A DNA stretch of 64,000 bases, taken from assembly GCF_046530675.1 (NCBI RefSeq), contig NZ_CP172558.1:2666001-2730000 (forward strand). Direction: 5' to 3'. Numbering within the stretch: the first letter of the stretch is position 1; every line of letters begins with the position of its first letter. This stretch comes from Chitinibacter sp046530675 (GTDB lineage: Bacteria > Pseudomonadota > Gammaproteobacteria > Burkholderiales > Chitinibacteraceae). Below, piece by piece: positions 18,154-26,705 of this stretch. The translations under genes and the position numbers were made by a program. The notes below the pieces were generated by a model. That model worked only from the letters and a program-made list of their open reading frames with translations. It searched no databases and was not told where the DNA came from.

Positions 18154-18173
18154 ATTTCTCTTTTCACAGAAAT
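18154..18173 (+). promoter_or_regulatory. Operator palindrome 2, internal to the GbsR operon
   Basis: ATTTCT (18154-18159), 8 bases, then AGAAAT (18168-18173). Arms, spacing and right half match operator 1. The 15 bases 18166-18180 (ACAGAAAT plus AAAGGAA) are identical to 17161-17175, so site and ribosome-binding region recur together. Confidence 0.6.
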
Positions 18174-18186
18174 AAAGGAAGAAACC

Positions 18187-18528
18187 ATGTCGGAAATCAG
18201 CTATTTTCTCGCCGTCATCAGCCTCAGTTTGTGCTGTAGTTTACTGGCTATTCTCTGGTTACAGCGCGCCATCGGCCCCTTGCTACGTGAAAATTGCCCC
18301 GGCAGTGGCGCGCATTACTGGCAACACACGCTGTCCGCATTACAGCTACTGATTCCCCTCCTGCTGGTACTTGTTTTTGCCAGTCGCCTGGACTATGGCC
18401 TGGTCGAATCGTTAAGAAAAACAATGATCTGGCTGCTGTTCGGACATTTGGCTGCCATTGCCATCATTGCCAAAATCGTCTGGAGACGGCTGGTACCACA
18501 ACCCGATACTGAAAAGGAAATTACATGA
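18187..18528 (+). CDS. Small three-helix membrane protein
   Basis: A 113-residue inner-membrane protein with hydrophobic segments at about 5-25, 50-67 and 80-98 (AVISLSLCCSLLAILWL, LLIPLLLVLVFA, TMIWLLFGHLAAIAIIAKIVW). I do not recognise the family. Its stop overlaps the next start as ATGA at 18525-18528, which indicates translational coupling to the SDR-DoxX gene. AAAGGAA lies before its ATG, next to operator 2. It is the only member of the operon without a recognisable fold. Confidence 0.75.
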   Translation: MSEISYFLAVISLSLCCSLLAILWLQRAIGPLLRENCPGSGAHYWQHTLSALQLLIPLLLVLVFASRLDYGLVESLRKTMIWLLFGHLAAIAIIAKIVWRRLVPQPDTEKEIT

Positions 18529-19754
18529 GAGTTCTCATCCTGGGCGGTAGTGGTTTAATCGGCTCAGCACTGGCTCATACACTTCGTCAGCATGGGCATC
18601 CGGTGTCAATACTTAGCCGATCAGACGCAACTGATCGCATTGATGGCGATTTTCGCCAGCTCACTTCGGTCGCTGACTGGTTGCCGCTGTTGAACAATAT
18701 CGACGTGGTCGTTAATGCGGTCGGAATATTTTCAGAGTCGGCAACTCAGTCGTTTGCCGATCTGCATATCAATGCACCACAGGCCTTATTCAAGGCTTGC
18801 GAACAATGCGGCTTGGCTCGCGTGATTCAAATTTCGGCGCTGGGCGCAGCAGTTGATGCCGCAACGCCGTATTGGCGTAGCAAAGGCATTGCCGATGCCG
18901 CTTTGCAGGCAAGTTCGCTGGACTGGAGCATTATCCGTCCTTCGCTGATTTATTCGCCCAATGGTAAAAGTAGCCGGTTTTTTTGCAGTCTCGCCAGCTT
19001 TCCGGTTTTGCCTGATATGCAAGGAATTGGGCAAGTACAACCTGTGCATCTGGATGACGTAATTGCGCTTTTGGTCAAGCTCGTTGAATCATCCTGTGGG
19101 ATACGGCACATCATCAACGTCGTCGGTCCACAAGCCATGACACTCAATCAATGGTGGCAACAACTTCGTCACGCGATGGGGCTGAGAAAAACAGTGAATG
19201 TAGGGGTATATGAATGGATGCAATATCTGGCAATACATGCAACTAAATACCTGCCAAATGCACTATTCAATCGCGATAGCTTAAGCATGCTGCGCGCTGG
19301 CAATACGGCCGATGTGAAGCCATTTTCCGCCATATTGAGTCGTACTCCGAAAGCCGCGCAACCCGATGCATCGCAGGACGCTGTGAAACAGGCGGCATTG
19401 CTCGCTTGGCTGCTGCCTTTACTGCGTTTTTCTTTGGCTGCAGTATGGATAATCACCGCGCTGGTGAGCTGGTTTTTTCCGAGAGCTGACAGTTACGCCT
19501 TGCTGGAGCAAGTCGGTATTGCTCCGCCCTGGCAGCCCCTACTGTTTTACAGTTCGATTGCCATTGACGCGGCTTTTGGCGTTCTGTGCCTGCTTAATCG
19601 AGCTTGGCGGCTGCAACTGGCTCTGGTTCTTTTTTACAGCCTGATTATTGCAATCTGCTTGCCACAATTTCTGTATCACCCGTTTGGCCCACTGTTGAAA
19701 AACCTGCCGATTCTGGCCTTGATATATCTGTTTGATCAACTCAAACCTCGTTAA
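18525..19754 (+). CDS. SDR-type epimerase fused to a DoxX-like membrane domain
   Basis: A 409-residue fusion. Residues 1-~290 are an extended/atypical SDR with NAD(P)-binding motif GGSGLIGS at 7-14 and DVVNAVGIF. A Y-to-W change is seen in the region ATPYWRSKGIAD, where YxxxK-type residues usually sit. Residues ~300-405 hold four hydrophobic helices of DoxX type (LPLLRFSLAAVWIITALVSWFF, LLFYSSIAIDAAFGVLCLL, LALVLFYSLIIAICLP, LPILALIYLFDQL). A soluble nucleotide-binding head on a DoxX anchor suggests redox chemistry at the inner membrane. The substrate is unknown. It is the fourth gene of the GbsR operon. Confidence 0.82.
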   Translation: MRVLILGGSGLIGSALAHTLRQHGHPVSILSRSDATDRIDGDFRQLTSVADWLPLLNNIDVVVNAVGIFSESATQSFADLHINAPQALFKACEQCGLARVIQISALGAAVDAATPYWRSKGIADAALQASSLDWSIIRPSLIYSPNGKSSRFFCSLASFPVLPDMQGIGQVQPVHLDDVIALLVKLVESSCGIRHIINVVGPQAMTLNQWWQQLRHAMGLRKTVNVGVYEWMQYLAIHATKYLPNALFNRDSLSMLRAGNTADVKPFSAILSRTPKAAQPDASQDAVKQAALLAWLLPLLRFSLAAVWIITALVSWFFPRADSYALLEQVGIAPPWQPLLFYSSIAIDAAFGVLCLLNRAWRLQLALVLFYSLIIAICLPQFLYHPFGPLLKNLPILALIYLFDQLKPR

Positions 19755-19765
19755 GGATTTAACCC

Positions 19766-20233
19766 ATGGAGCACTATCTGCTCGTTAAATGGCTGCATAT
19801 TCTGTCGGCAACGCTCATGTTTGGCACCGGCTTTGGCACGGCGTTTTATATGTTCGTTACCAATCGCAGCGGCAATGTCCAAGCCATTGCGGTAATTACT
19901 CGTTGGGTTGCTCGTGCCGACTGGTGGTTTACAACGCCTGCGGTGATTTTCCAGCCGATTTCAGGCTTGTTGATGGCTCACTGGCTGGGTTATCCACTGA
20001 CTGCGCAATGGCTGATGAGTTCGCTGATTTTGTACGCGCTGGCCGGAGCCTGCTGGTTGCCTGTGGTCTGGCTGCAACTAAAAATGCGCGATATGGCGCA
20101 AATCGCAGCCAGCAACAATAAACCGCTACCCGCGCTGTACTGGCGCTATGAAAAAATCTGGACCGTACTTGGTTTCCCTGCATTCATCAGCCTGATCGTC
20201 GTGTATTGGTTGATGGTCAGCAAACCGTTTTAA
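19766..20233 (+). CDS. DUF2269-family membrane protein
   Basis: A 155-residue protein with four hydrophobic segments. The family hallmarks are visible: LVKWLHILSATLMFGTGFGTAFYM at the N-terminus, DWWFTTPAVIFQPISGLLMA in the middle and a C-terminal KIWTVLGFPAFISLIVVYWLMVSKP. Conserved histidine and tryptophan residues in KWLHILS resemble haem-binding or proton-channel membrane families, but no function is established. It begins 11 bases after the SDR-DoxX gene. Confidence 0.8.
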   Translation: MEHYLLVKWLHILSATLMFGTGFGTAFYMFVTNRSGNVQAIAVITRWVARADWWFTTPAVIFQPISGLLMAHWLGYPLTAQWLMSSLILYALAGACWLPVVWLQLKMRDMAQIAASNNKPLPALYWRYEKIWTVLGFPAFISLIVVYWLMVSKPF

Positions 20234-20287
20234 GTGGAAATGGTTTGAACCGCTCTTACTCTATTTTCAATGACAAAGGACTTTGCC

Positions 20288-21211
20288 ATGACTTTAAATC
20301 AGCATTTTCTTGTAACCGGCGGCAGTGGCTTTATTGGCAGTGAACTGGTGAAGCAGCTCATCGCCGCAGGACACCGCGTGAGCCTGTTTAGCCGTCAGCC
20401 TGCCGCTATCACCGCAAAATTTGGCGGCAAAGTCACCGCTTTTAGCAACTGGGATGAACTTGGCAGCGATCAGGTCTTTGATGCAGTGATCAATCTGGCG
20501 GGAAGCCCGGTCGTTGGACCTCGTTGGTCCGCAGCGCGCAAACAAGTCTTGATCTCCAGCCGCGTCGGGACGACTGAAGGGCTCATGTCGTGGATGAATC
20601 GGGCAGCCAGAAAACCTGCCGTTTTGGTCAATGGTTCGGCCATAGGCTACTACGGCTGCCGGGATAACGAAGAGCTCGATGAAACGGCACCACCACAAAA
20701 CGAATTTATGTCGGAGCTCTGCCAAAAATGGGAAGCAGCGGCGCTCAAAGCTGAAGACTTGAATGTGCGTGTCGTGAGATTGCGGCTTGGCCTGGTATTT
20801 TGCTCACACGATGCGAAAGGTGGTGCATTACCGAAGCTGATCACCCCTTACTATTTCGGCCTCGGTGGCCGGATGGGAGATGGTCGGCAAGTCATGAGCT
20901 GGGTGCATCGCGATGATGTGATTGCGGTGATTTTAAGAGCCGTTTTTGATGACAGCATGAATGGTGTGTACAACCTCACTGCGCCAGAAGCACCAACGCA
21001 AGCCCAGTTTGCCAAAGCAGTAGGCCAGACTCTGCACCGCCCGACTTTTATTACAACACCAGCTTTCATCATTCACTTTCTCGCGGGAGAAATGGGTCGC
21101 TTGTTCACCAAAGGCCAGCGCGTAGCCCCAAAAAGACTGCTCGCTGAAGGATATTGTTTCAAGTACCCGACTTTAAATAGCGCACTCAACGCTTACCTTG
21201 GCATCAATTAA
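20288..21211 (+). CDS. TIGR01777-family epimerase (YfcH-like)
   Basis: A 307-residue NAD(P)-dependent SDR. The sequence shows VTGGSGFIGSELVKQL (nucleotide binding), INLAGSPV, RWSAARKQVLISSRVGTT, NGSAIGYYG (active-site tyrosine region), and PKLITPYYFGLGGRMGDGRQVMSWVHRDDV. All are diagnostic of the YfcH/TIGR01777 group. The C-terminal DUF1731 part ends KRVAPKRLLAEGY-like (QRVAPKRLLAEGYCFKYP). The start at 20288 has AAAGGA 7 bases upstream and is preferred over the ATG at 20270. It is the last gene of the GbsR operon, 54 bases after the DUF2269 gene. Its substrate is unknown. Confidence 0.88.
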   Translation: MTLNQHFLVTGGSGFIGSELVKQLIAAGHRVSLFSRQPAAITAKFGGKVTAFSNWDELGSDQVFDAVINLAGSPVVGPRWSAARKQVLISSRVGTTEGLMSWMNRAARKPAVLVNGSAIGYYGCRDNEELDETAPPQNEFMSELCQKWEAAALKAEDLNVRVVRLRLGLVFCSHDAKGGALPKLITPYYFGLGGRMGDGRQVMSWVHRDDVIAVILRAVFDDSMNGVYNLTAPEAPTQAQFAKAVGQTLHRPTFITTPAFIIHFLAGEMGRLFTKGQRVAPKRLLAEGYCFKYPTLNSALNAYLGIN

Positions 21212-21403
21212 GCAAGCAGCAAATGCGCCGCTTTGGTCACATTGGCAAAACTGCTTGCGCCCGCTGATGGTGAATTTGTTGCAGCCTTCGTACAACCTTA
21301 GTGATTTATCTCGGCGTCATCAGGAGCGGCTTATGTCGCTCCAAATAACACTTTACTGATGGGCTGAGATAGTTACCTATACCTAATCAGGATATTTTAT
21401 GCA

Positions 21404-21757
21404 TCACTCCAGCAATGCTTTCAGTTCGTTCCAAAAGAAAAATGAACTCAATAGCAAAACTAGGCATGCGCCGGTCAATGCGCCCAGCACTCGCGTTGCG
21501 GTATAAAAATGCCGCCAGGTATTGCTCTGGATGCGTTTATAGCTGCCGGTTCTGGATGCATACCATACCGCAGCGATATAAGCCCCCATTCCATCATCGG
21601 CGTCGCCAAAGGCAATGACGTTTTTCTCTGGCAAAGCATCGCGATAATGCTCGTGCAGATGATCGTAAACCAATCTTGCGCAAATCATATACAACAGTGA
21701 GCCCGCAAATGACCCTAAAATCAGCGTTGGAAATATGTATTGATTAAAAAAATCCAC
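21404..21757 (-). CDS. Small two-helix membrane protein, unknown
   Basis: A 117-residue protein with hydrophobic helices at about 8-30 (YIFPTLILGSFAGSLLYMICARLV) and 90-110 (VLGALTGACLVLLLSSFFFW). A polar loop between them contains VIAFGDADDGMGAYIAAVWYASRTGSYK. No family is recognised. The coding strand was chosen because the opposite-strand ORFs lack coding character. It stands alone between spacers. Confidence 0.6.
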   Translation of the reverse strand: MDFFNQYIFPTLILGSFAGSLLYMICARLVYDHLHEHYRDALPEKNVIAFGDADDGMGAYIAAVWYASRTGSYKRIQSNTWRHFYTATRVLGALTGACLVLLLSSFFFWNELKALLE

Positions 21758-21900
21758 AGAGAATCCGCCTATTTTTTGATGTGTCTTTGATCAATCGCCC
21801 AGCCGCACGAAGCACATCAATTCGTGATACCTAATTTCTAAAGAAGCAACATTGAGTGCCGATACCTTATTCATGAAAATTGATTGAATGGGTGATGATA

Positions 21901-22056
21901 ATGGCATTGCATATCGCTAATTATTCTGATGATTTAAGCTCGGCGATTAAAGAATATCTTCAGACCGCTAATGCAGTACTCAAACGTGTTGATCATTTAC
22001 TCACACCCAATCACATTCATCCAACTGCGCAGCCTGAGAAAGCATACAAATCTTGA
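21901..22056 (+). CDS. Possible 51-residue small protein
   Basis: ATG at 21901 opens a 51-codon frame reading MALHIANYSDDLSSAIKEY, then LQTANAVLKRVDHLL and a polar tail to TGA at 22054-22056. The middle is amphipathic helix. There is no strong ribosome site (GGGTGATG lies 5 to 12 bases upstream). It occupies the 389-base gap between two minus-strand genes; otherwise I see nothing in that gap. Confidence 0.4.
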   Translation: MALHIANYSDDLSSAIKEYLQTANAVLKRVDHLLTPNHIHPTAQPEKAYKS

Positions 22057-22146
22057 TTTGCGCACATAACGCCGTCATTGATTACCACTGCCGCTCAAGC
22101 CCTTATTTCCTTGAATCAACCTCCGGCTTGCGCAACCTCTTCCCCT

Positions 22147-23115
22147 TCAACGCTGGTGACTGAGCGCAATACTGTAAACGCTGGCGGCAGTTTTGATCGC
22201 GTCGTGGCGTACGCCTTCCTGACGCAGATCGGCAATTCGCGAACGAATGACTTCAACGCCCTGCGCTGCCAGTTGGGCAAAGTCGTTGACGACAGGTTCG
22301 GCGTCTTCGGCGTGGTAGCGCGCCAGATAGTCAGGCGGAATGGCTTCGTCGTTGACGATGATTTTGCCGACCTGCGCGATGCCATGATCGAGTATCGCCT
22401 GCAAATGCGCGCTGGCGCTCATACCATCGGTTTCACCGTGCTCGGTCATGATATTGCAGATGTAGACTTTATCGGCGCGGGTATTGGCGTTGATCGCCGC
22501 CGCCACTTCGCCGACCAGCAGATTGGGCAGTACGCTGGTATACAGGCTACCGGGGCCGAAAACGATGACATCAGCATCACGAATCGCGGCAACGGCCTGG
22601 GGTTCGGCTTTGACGGGCTGATCGTAAAAAACGCGGCACACTTTGGCGTCATAAGTGGCAATTTGCGATTCGCCACAGACCTGTTGCCCGTTTTCCAGCT
22701 CGGCATGCAAGACCGCCGCTTCGGGGCTGACGGGCAAAACCCGTCCCTTGATCCGCAAAATTTCGCCCAGATGCTCGACCGCTTTGACAAAATCGCCATC
22801 GGAAATCGTAAACAGCGCCGTCAGCAAGAGATTACCCATCGAGTGGCCGTCCAGCGCATGCGAGCCGTTGGCCGACTGAAATCGAAAGCCCAGCAGTTGG
22901 CGGAAAATATCTTCGGTTTCCGATAGCGCAATCAGCACATTGCGAATATCGCCCGGCGGCGGAATCTGCCAGTCACGCTGCAAGCGGCCGGACGAGCCAC
23001 CATCGTCGGCAACGGTCACAATCGCGGTGATTTGAACCGGGAAATGTTTCAGTCCGCGCAGCAATGAAGCCAGCCCTGTCCCGCCACCAATGGCAACCAC
23101 TTTTGGATAAGTCAC
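22147..23115 (-). CDS. YvcK/CofD-like protein (gluconeogenesis factor family)
   Basis: A 322-residue cytoplasmic protein of the YvcK branch of the CofD-like superfamily. It starts with KVVAIGGGTGLASLLRGLK and has VTVADDGGSSGRLQRDW, PPPGDIRNVLIALS, DGHSMGNLLLTALF, DVIVFGPGSLYTSVLPNLLV and YICNIMTEHGETDGMSASAH. All are signature blocks of the family. In Bacillus YvcK binds UDP-sugars and supports growth on gluconeogenic carbon and cell shape. The role in betaproteobacteria is less clear. The length is normal. The gene is alone on this strand. Confidence 0.9.
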   Translation of the reverse strand: MTYPKVVAIGGGTGLASLLRGLKHFPVQITAIVTVADDGGSSGRLQRDWQIPPPGDIRNVLIALSETEDIFRQLLGFRFQSANGSHALDGHSMGNLLLTALFTISDGDFVKAVEHLGEILRIKGRVLPVSPEAAVLHAELENGQQVCGESQIATYDAKVCRVFYDQPVKAEPQAVAAIRDADVIVFGPGSLYTSVLPNLLVGEVAAAINANTRADKVYICNIMTEHGETDGMSASAHLQAILDHGIAQVGKIIVNDEAIPPDYLARYHAEDAEPVVNDFAQLAAQGVEVIRSRIADLRQEGVRHDAIKTAASVYSIALSHQR

Positions 23116-23496
23116 AAAACCTCACATGGGTATATCTATGCAGCCATTTAATATCAATGCCTTTAGATATATACCCTTAAATAATTCCTGATTAGGCTGC
23201 TTTAGAAAACGCAAAATATGGGCACTGTCGGTGCGACTTCAGTCGCGAATGACGATGGCTATCGCAGCTAGACGCAGTGCACCTAAACGCGGCTCCTGCG
23301 AGAACCCTATGAACCAAACCGGCTTCACACGCCCTGCCCGCCCACATCATACCCGGATCGCCTCGTCCGGCTATCCGGTGCTTACCGGATGCAGAACATC
23401 GCACAACACGAGCAACAGTTCAATGTAATTTTGCCAACCCTGTGCCGTTTCCATCGCTCAGCATCGCGCTGCCCGACAAAGCGGTATAATCGCGTC
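23116..23496. other. 380-base gene-free spacer with repeat-like palindromes
   Basis: No gene seen. GGGTATATCTA from 23128 and TAGATATATACCC ending at 23176 form near-perfect inverted arms. A REP-like hairpin lies at 23233-23246. The 3' part contains TATAAT at 23485-23490 and probably the promoter of the GNAT gene. Confidence 0.5.
23233..23246. repeat. REP-like palindrome GCGACT-TC-AGTCGC
   Basis: Perfect 6-bp arms with a 2-base loop, in the context GGTGCGACTTCAGTCGCGA. This is a widespread proteobacterial extragenic palindrome type. It lies in the long spacer before the GNAT gene. Confidence 0.45.
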
Positions 23497-23979
23497 ATGC
23501 TAATGATTATTCGACCCCTGCAAGATCAGGATCTGACTGCCTGCCGTGAAACCATTATTGACGCGATTGAAAACAGCGATCCGCTGGATCATGGCGATCA
23601 GAGCGAATTTGTGGCCAGTTGGAGCGAGGCTGCACTAGCCCTTTTGACCGAGCCTGAAGCGGCTCATGCCATTACCATCGTTTGCCAGGTCGGCAATGAA
23701 ATCGCCGGGTTGGCACAATTGAACCGCGACGGTGAAATCAAGCTGTTTTACGTCAAAGCCAGCTGGCAACGCCGCAGCATAGGCCGAGCCTTGCTGGCCG
23801 AGCTGGCGCTCAACGCACAGTGCCTGGGCATTGAGTGTTTGCAGATTTACAGCAGTAATACGTCAAGACTGTTTTTCCTCGCGCATGGTTTTCGCGCCAA
23901 GTTCACCGATTTTAGCGAGTGGCTCACCACTGATCTGTCCCACTGGAAACTCACCTATGAACACACCATCACCCACTAA
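23497..23979 (+). CDS. GNAT-family N-acetyltransferase
   Basis: A 160-residue acetyltransferase with the GNAT fold. The acetyl-CoA binding motif A is visible as IKLFYVKASWQRRSIGRALLAELALNA, with R/Q-x-x-G-x-A present as RRSIGRA. Motif B is ECLQIYSSNTSRLFFLAHGFRAKF. It begins with ATG at 23497 (or 23503). The last 23 bases overlap the next gene, indicating coupling with the SEC-C protein. The acceptor substrate is unknown. Confidence 0.85.
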   Translation: MLMIIRPLQDQDLTACRETIIDAIENSDPLDHGDQSEFVASWSEAALALLTEPEAAHAITIVCQVGNEIAGLAQLNRDGEIKLFYVKASWQRRSIGRALLAELALNAQCLGIECLQIYSSNTSRLFFLAHGFRAKFTDFSEWLTTDLSHWKLTYEHTITH

Positions 23980-24703
23980 GCTGCTCACCGACGATCAGCT
24001 CGAATTTCTCGACAGTTTCCTGATGTCGCCGCGTACGCCGCCGGAAACGATGGACATTGAAATGCTCGACGGTTTTCTGGTCGCGCTGGCGATTGGCCCC
24101 GAAGAAGTGCCGGAAGAAGAATGGCTGCCTGCCATTTTTGCCGGTACGCCGCCCGAATTTGACGATCACGCTGAGGCCGACGAAATCTTCGGCCTGATTC
24201 GCCAGCACGCAGCCAGCATTAAAGCGGCGTTTTCGGTGAATCGCCGTGACAATCCGGGTGAAAATCCGCTGTATGTGCCGGTGATTTTGTCCGATGAAGA
24301 TCAGGATGAAAAATGGCAGGAAACCTCGGGTGTTTACTGGGCTTCGGGCTTCTACGCAGGGATCGAAGCGCGCGCGCAAAAATGGGACGCGCTGCTAGAA
24401 GCCAATGATGAGCTCGACAGTTCGGTAGGGAAAATTCTGGCGCTGGCCGCCTCGGAAGGCGATGAAGCCGACCAGTCTCCTGGCGATGAAACAGCAGCCG
24501 AGGCCGATGCATTACTCACCATTAAAGAACGCCAGGATCGCGTTGCCGAATTGCCGTGGCATATCGAAGATGTGATGTATTACGTGCTCGAAGAAAAATT
24601 CGGCAAGGTCGAACAAGTTGTTCGCGAAGAGCCGAAAATCGGTCGCAATGACCCTTGCCATTGCGGTTCGGGCAAAAAATACAAAAAGTGTCACGGCGCC
24701 TGA
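23957..24703 (+). CDS. UPF0149/YecA-like protein with C-terminal SEC-C zinc motif
   Basis: A 248-residue protein. The N-terminal UPF0149 domain has LLTDDQLEFLDSFLMSPRTPPETMDIEMLDGFLVALAIGPE. The C-terminus is the SEC-C metal-binding motif GRNDPCHCGSGKKYKKCHG, the same zinc motif that SecA uses to bind SecB and ribosomes. YecA in E. coli also has both parts and interacts with ribosomes; a similar role is inferred. An acidic linker lies between. The start at 23957 was chosen over a longer frame because it begins the conserved domain and has GGAAA upstream. Confidence 0.85.
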   Translation: MNTPSPTKLLTDDQLEFLDSFLMSPRTPPETMDIEMLDGFLVALAIGPEEVPEEEWLPAIFAGTPPEFDDHAEADEIFGLIRQHAASIKAAFSVNRRDNPGENPLYVPVILSDEDQDEKWQETSGVYWASGFYAGIEARAQKWDALLEANDELDSSVGKILALAASEGDEADQSPGDETAAEADALLTIKERQDRVAELPWHIEDVMYYVLEEKFGKVEQVVREEPKIGRNDPCHCGSGKKYKKCHGA

Positions 24704-24718
24704 TCGGTGATTGACTTG

Positions 24719-25756
24719 ATGTCCGACCTCAAAGCCTGGCTCGCCTTGCTCAAACCCGCCGGAAACTCGTTTGCCCGTCCGCGCATGCTGCTCGGCGCGC
24801 TGGCATTCGGTTTACCGATGGGCTGGCTGATTGCACATCATCAGCTGCAGGCCGCCGGTTTTGCCGGTTTTGGCATTATTGTCAGCCTGTTTATGGATAT
24901 TGGCGCGACCCGCAAGCTCAGGCTGGAAAGCATGCTGATCGGCAATACGCTGATCTTGCTCGCGGCGAGCCTGAGCCTGGCCTTGAACGAGCACTGGCTG
25001 CTGTGGTTTGCAGGCATCGTGCTGATTGTCAGTCTGGCGGGCAGTCACCTGGCTGGCGGTTTTGCGCTGGATTTGAAACTGCGGATGATGGGCGGTGCCT
25101 ATCTGATTGGTTATCCGGGTAGCCAGATCAGCAGCGCCATTTTGCCAATGTATCTGCTCGGCGCGCTACTGACTATTGCAATCAGCGCTGCTTTTGCCCC
25201 CCGGTCGAATAATCCGGTCGCGCTGCCCGAACCGCCCCACTGGCGCAGCGACTGGCTCCGGATTCGGCAAGGACAAAGAGCCGGGCTGACTTTCGGCATT
25301 TTTCTGGCGCTGGCTTGCGGATTCAGTTTGCTCGTTGCAGAGACGCTCAAATTGTATGCGCCCTATATCGCTGCGATTACCACACTGATGGTTTTCCGCC
25401 CCGAACCCAACCGAACGACATCGACGATCTGGTTAAGGGTGGCTGGCGTATTGCTTGCCTCCGTGTTGGCCTGGTTTCTGATTTTTCCGGTCAACTCGAG
25501 CTGGATCTTGTTGGCGCTGGCGATTGTTTCGGGCTCGCTATTTCCGGTCGCCTTTGCCAACGGCCTGCTCTATGTCGCCGCACTGGTAACTTTTATCGTC
25601 TATATCATTCTGGCGCTGATGGGCTTGCACGGTCACGCAGCCCAGCTCACCGCCGAAGCCAGGCTGATTGAAACGCTGCTAGGCGCAATGGTCGCAGCCT
25701 TGTTTGCCACGATTTATCAACATTTAACGGCTCAATCAGAGCCACCACTTCGCTGA
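24719..25756 (+). CDS. FUSC-like/DUF2955-type inner membrane protein
   Basis: A 345-residue membrane protein with two similar halves of four to five helices. A polar segment between the halves ends in RIRQGQRAGLTFGIFLALACGFSLL. The segment ITTLMVFRPEPNRTTSTIWLRVAGVLLASVLAWFLI matches the FUSC/aromatic-acid-exporter pattern, with the typical RPxxxxT block after a helix. Such proteins are putative exporters. A GTG at 24707 is an alternative start, 3 bases after the previous stop. It is flanked in the same orientation by the SEC-C gene and serB, but the substrate cannot be guessed. Confidence 0.72.
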   Translation: MSDLKAWLALLKPAGNSFARPRMLLGALAFGLPMGWLIAHHQLQAAGFAGFGIIVSLFMDIGATRKLRLESMLIGNTLILLAASLSLALNEHWLLWFAGIVLIVSLAGSHLAGGFALDLKLRMMGGAYLIGYPGSQISSAILPMYLLGALLTIAISAAFAPRSNNPVALPEPPHWRSDWLRIRQGQRAGLTFGIFLALACGFSLLVAETLKLYAPYIAAITTLMVFRPEPNRTTSTIWLRVAGVLLASVLAWFLIFPVNSSWILLALAIVSGSLFPVAFANGLLYVAALVTFIVYIILALMGLHGHAAQLTAEARLIETLLGAMVAALFATIYQHLTAQSEPPLR

Positions 25757-25764
25757 GAATTGCC

Positions 25765-26613
25765 ATGTATCGCCTTGTTATCCAAGCCCCGCACATCGAA
25801 ACCCAACATCTGAAACAGCTCGCCCGCCTGTCCGGCGCGCACAGCATCGAAACCGTGCATCAGCATTCCCAACACGCTTTCAAGCTGCACGGTGCTGAAA
25901 TCGAAAACGACGAAGCCGTTGCTGATTTTTGCGAGTCGAACCAGCTCGATTATGCGTTTATCCCCGAAGATATCGGCGTTCGTGACATTGGCCTGATCGT
26001 GATGGACATGGATTCAACGCTGATCACGATCGAATGCATCGACGAAATCGCCGATATGTTTGGCATCAAACCGCAAGTCGCCGAAATTACCGCCGCCGCG
26101 ATGCGTGGCGAGCTCGATTTCAACGAAAGCCTGACGCGCCGTGTCGCGCTGTTGGCGGGCTTGGACGAGACGGCGCTGAACCGCGTTTACGAAGAACGCC
26201 TGCAACTGATGCCCGGCGCCGAAACCATGCTGGCCGGATTTAAACAGGCCGGTGCCAAATCGCTGCTGATTTCCGGCGGCTTTACATTCTTCACCGAAAA
26301 ACTCAAAACCAGGCTCGGCCTCGATTATGCGATTGCGAATGTATTGGAGGTTGAAAACGGCAAACTGACCGGCCGCGTCGTCGGCGATATTGTTAATGCC
26401 GAACGTAAACGCAATGAGCTGATTGCGCATCGTGAAATGCTGGGCTTAAGCGGTAATCAGGTCGTCGCAATGGGCGATGGTGCGAACGATCTGCCTATGC
26501 TGCATGCCGCCGGATTCGGCGTCGCCTTGCACGCCAAGCCAAAAGTTCAGGCCGAAGCGCCGTATGTGATCAACACCGTGGGTATGGAAGGTGTGTTGAA
26601 TTACTTCTGCTAA
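25765..26613 (+). CDS. serB: Phosphoserine phosphatase
   Basis: The last step of L-serine synthesis: hydrolysis of O-phosphoserine. A 282-residue HAD-family enzyme with nucleophile D81 and acid D83 in DMDSTLI, followed by ECIDEIADMFG. Motif II is SLLISGGFTFFTE (serine within ISGG) and motif III/IV is AMGDGANDLPML. The N-terminal ~75 residues form an ACT-like domain, as in other proteobacterial SerB. It follows the FUSC-like gene by 8 bases. Confidence 0.95.
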   Translation: MYRLVIQAPHIETQHLKQLARLSGAHSIETVHQHSQHAFKLHGAEIENDEAVADFCESNQLDYAFIPEDIGVRDIGLIVMDMDSTLITIECIDEIADMFGIKPQVAEITAAAMRGELDFNESLTRRVALLAGLDETALNRVYEERLQLMPGAETMLAGFKQAGAKSLLISGGFTFFTEKLKTRLGLDYAIANVLEVENGKLTGRVVGDIVNAERKRNELIAHREMLGLSGNQVVAMGDGANDLPMLHAAGFGVALHAKPKVQAEAPYVINTVGMEGVLNYFC

Positions 26614-26623
26614 GCCTCATTTC

Positions 26624-26643
26624 GGAGCGGGCTCGCCCGCTCC
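26624..26643. repeat. Perfect palindrome GGAGCGGGC-TC-GCCCGCTCC
   Basis: Arms of 9 bp with a 2-base loop, 11 bases after the serB stop. The sequence resembles extragenic GCGGGC-type REP elements of gammaproteobacteria and betaproteobacteria. With no T-run it is probably a repeat that may also slow transcription. Confidence 0.5.
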
Positions 26644-26705
26644 TGCAAATAGCATGTTTTAAGGCGTTTCTGAAGAAAAGGCATGATCAGTAAAAAGGAT
26701 GCCCC

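Noticed and set aside
22078..22926. 282-residue plus-strand ORF opposite the YvcK-like gene
   Set aside because: The minus strand encodes all YvcK family blocks; the plus frame matches nothing.
23192..23428. Overlapping 65-70 residue ORFs on both strands in the spacer before the GNAT gene
   Set aside because: No ribosome site, no recognisable pattern and overlap with a REP-like hairpin.
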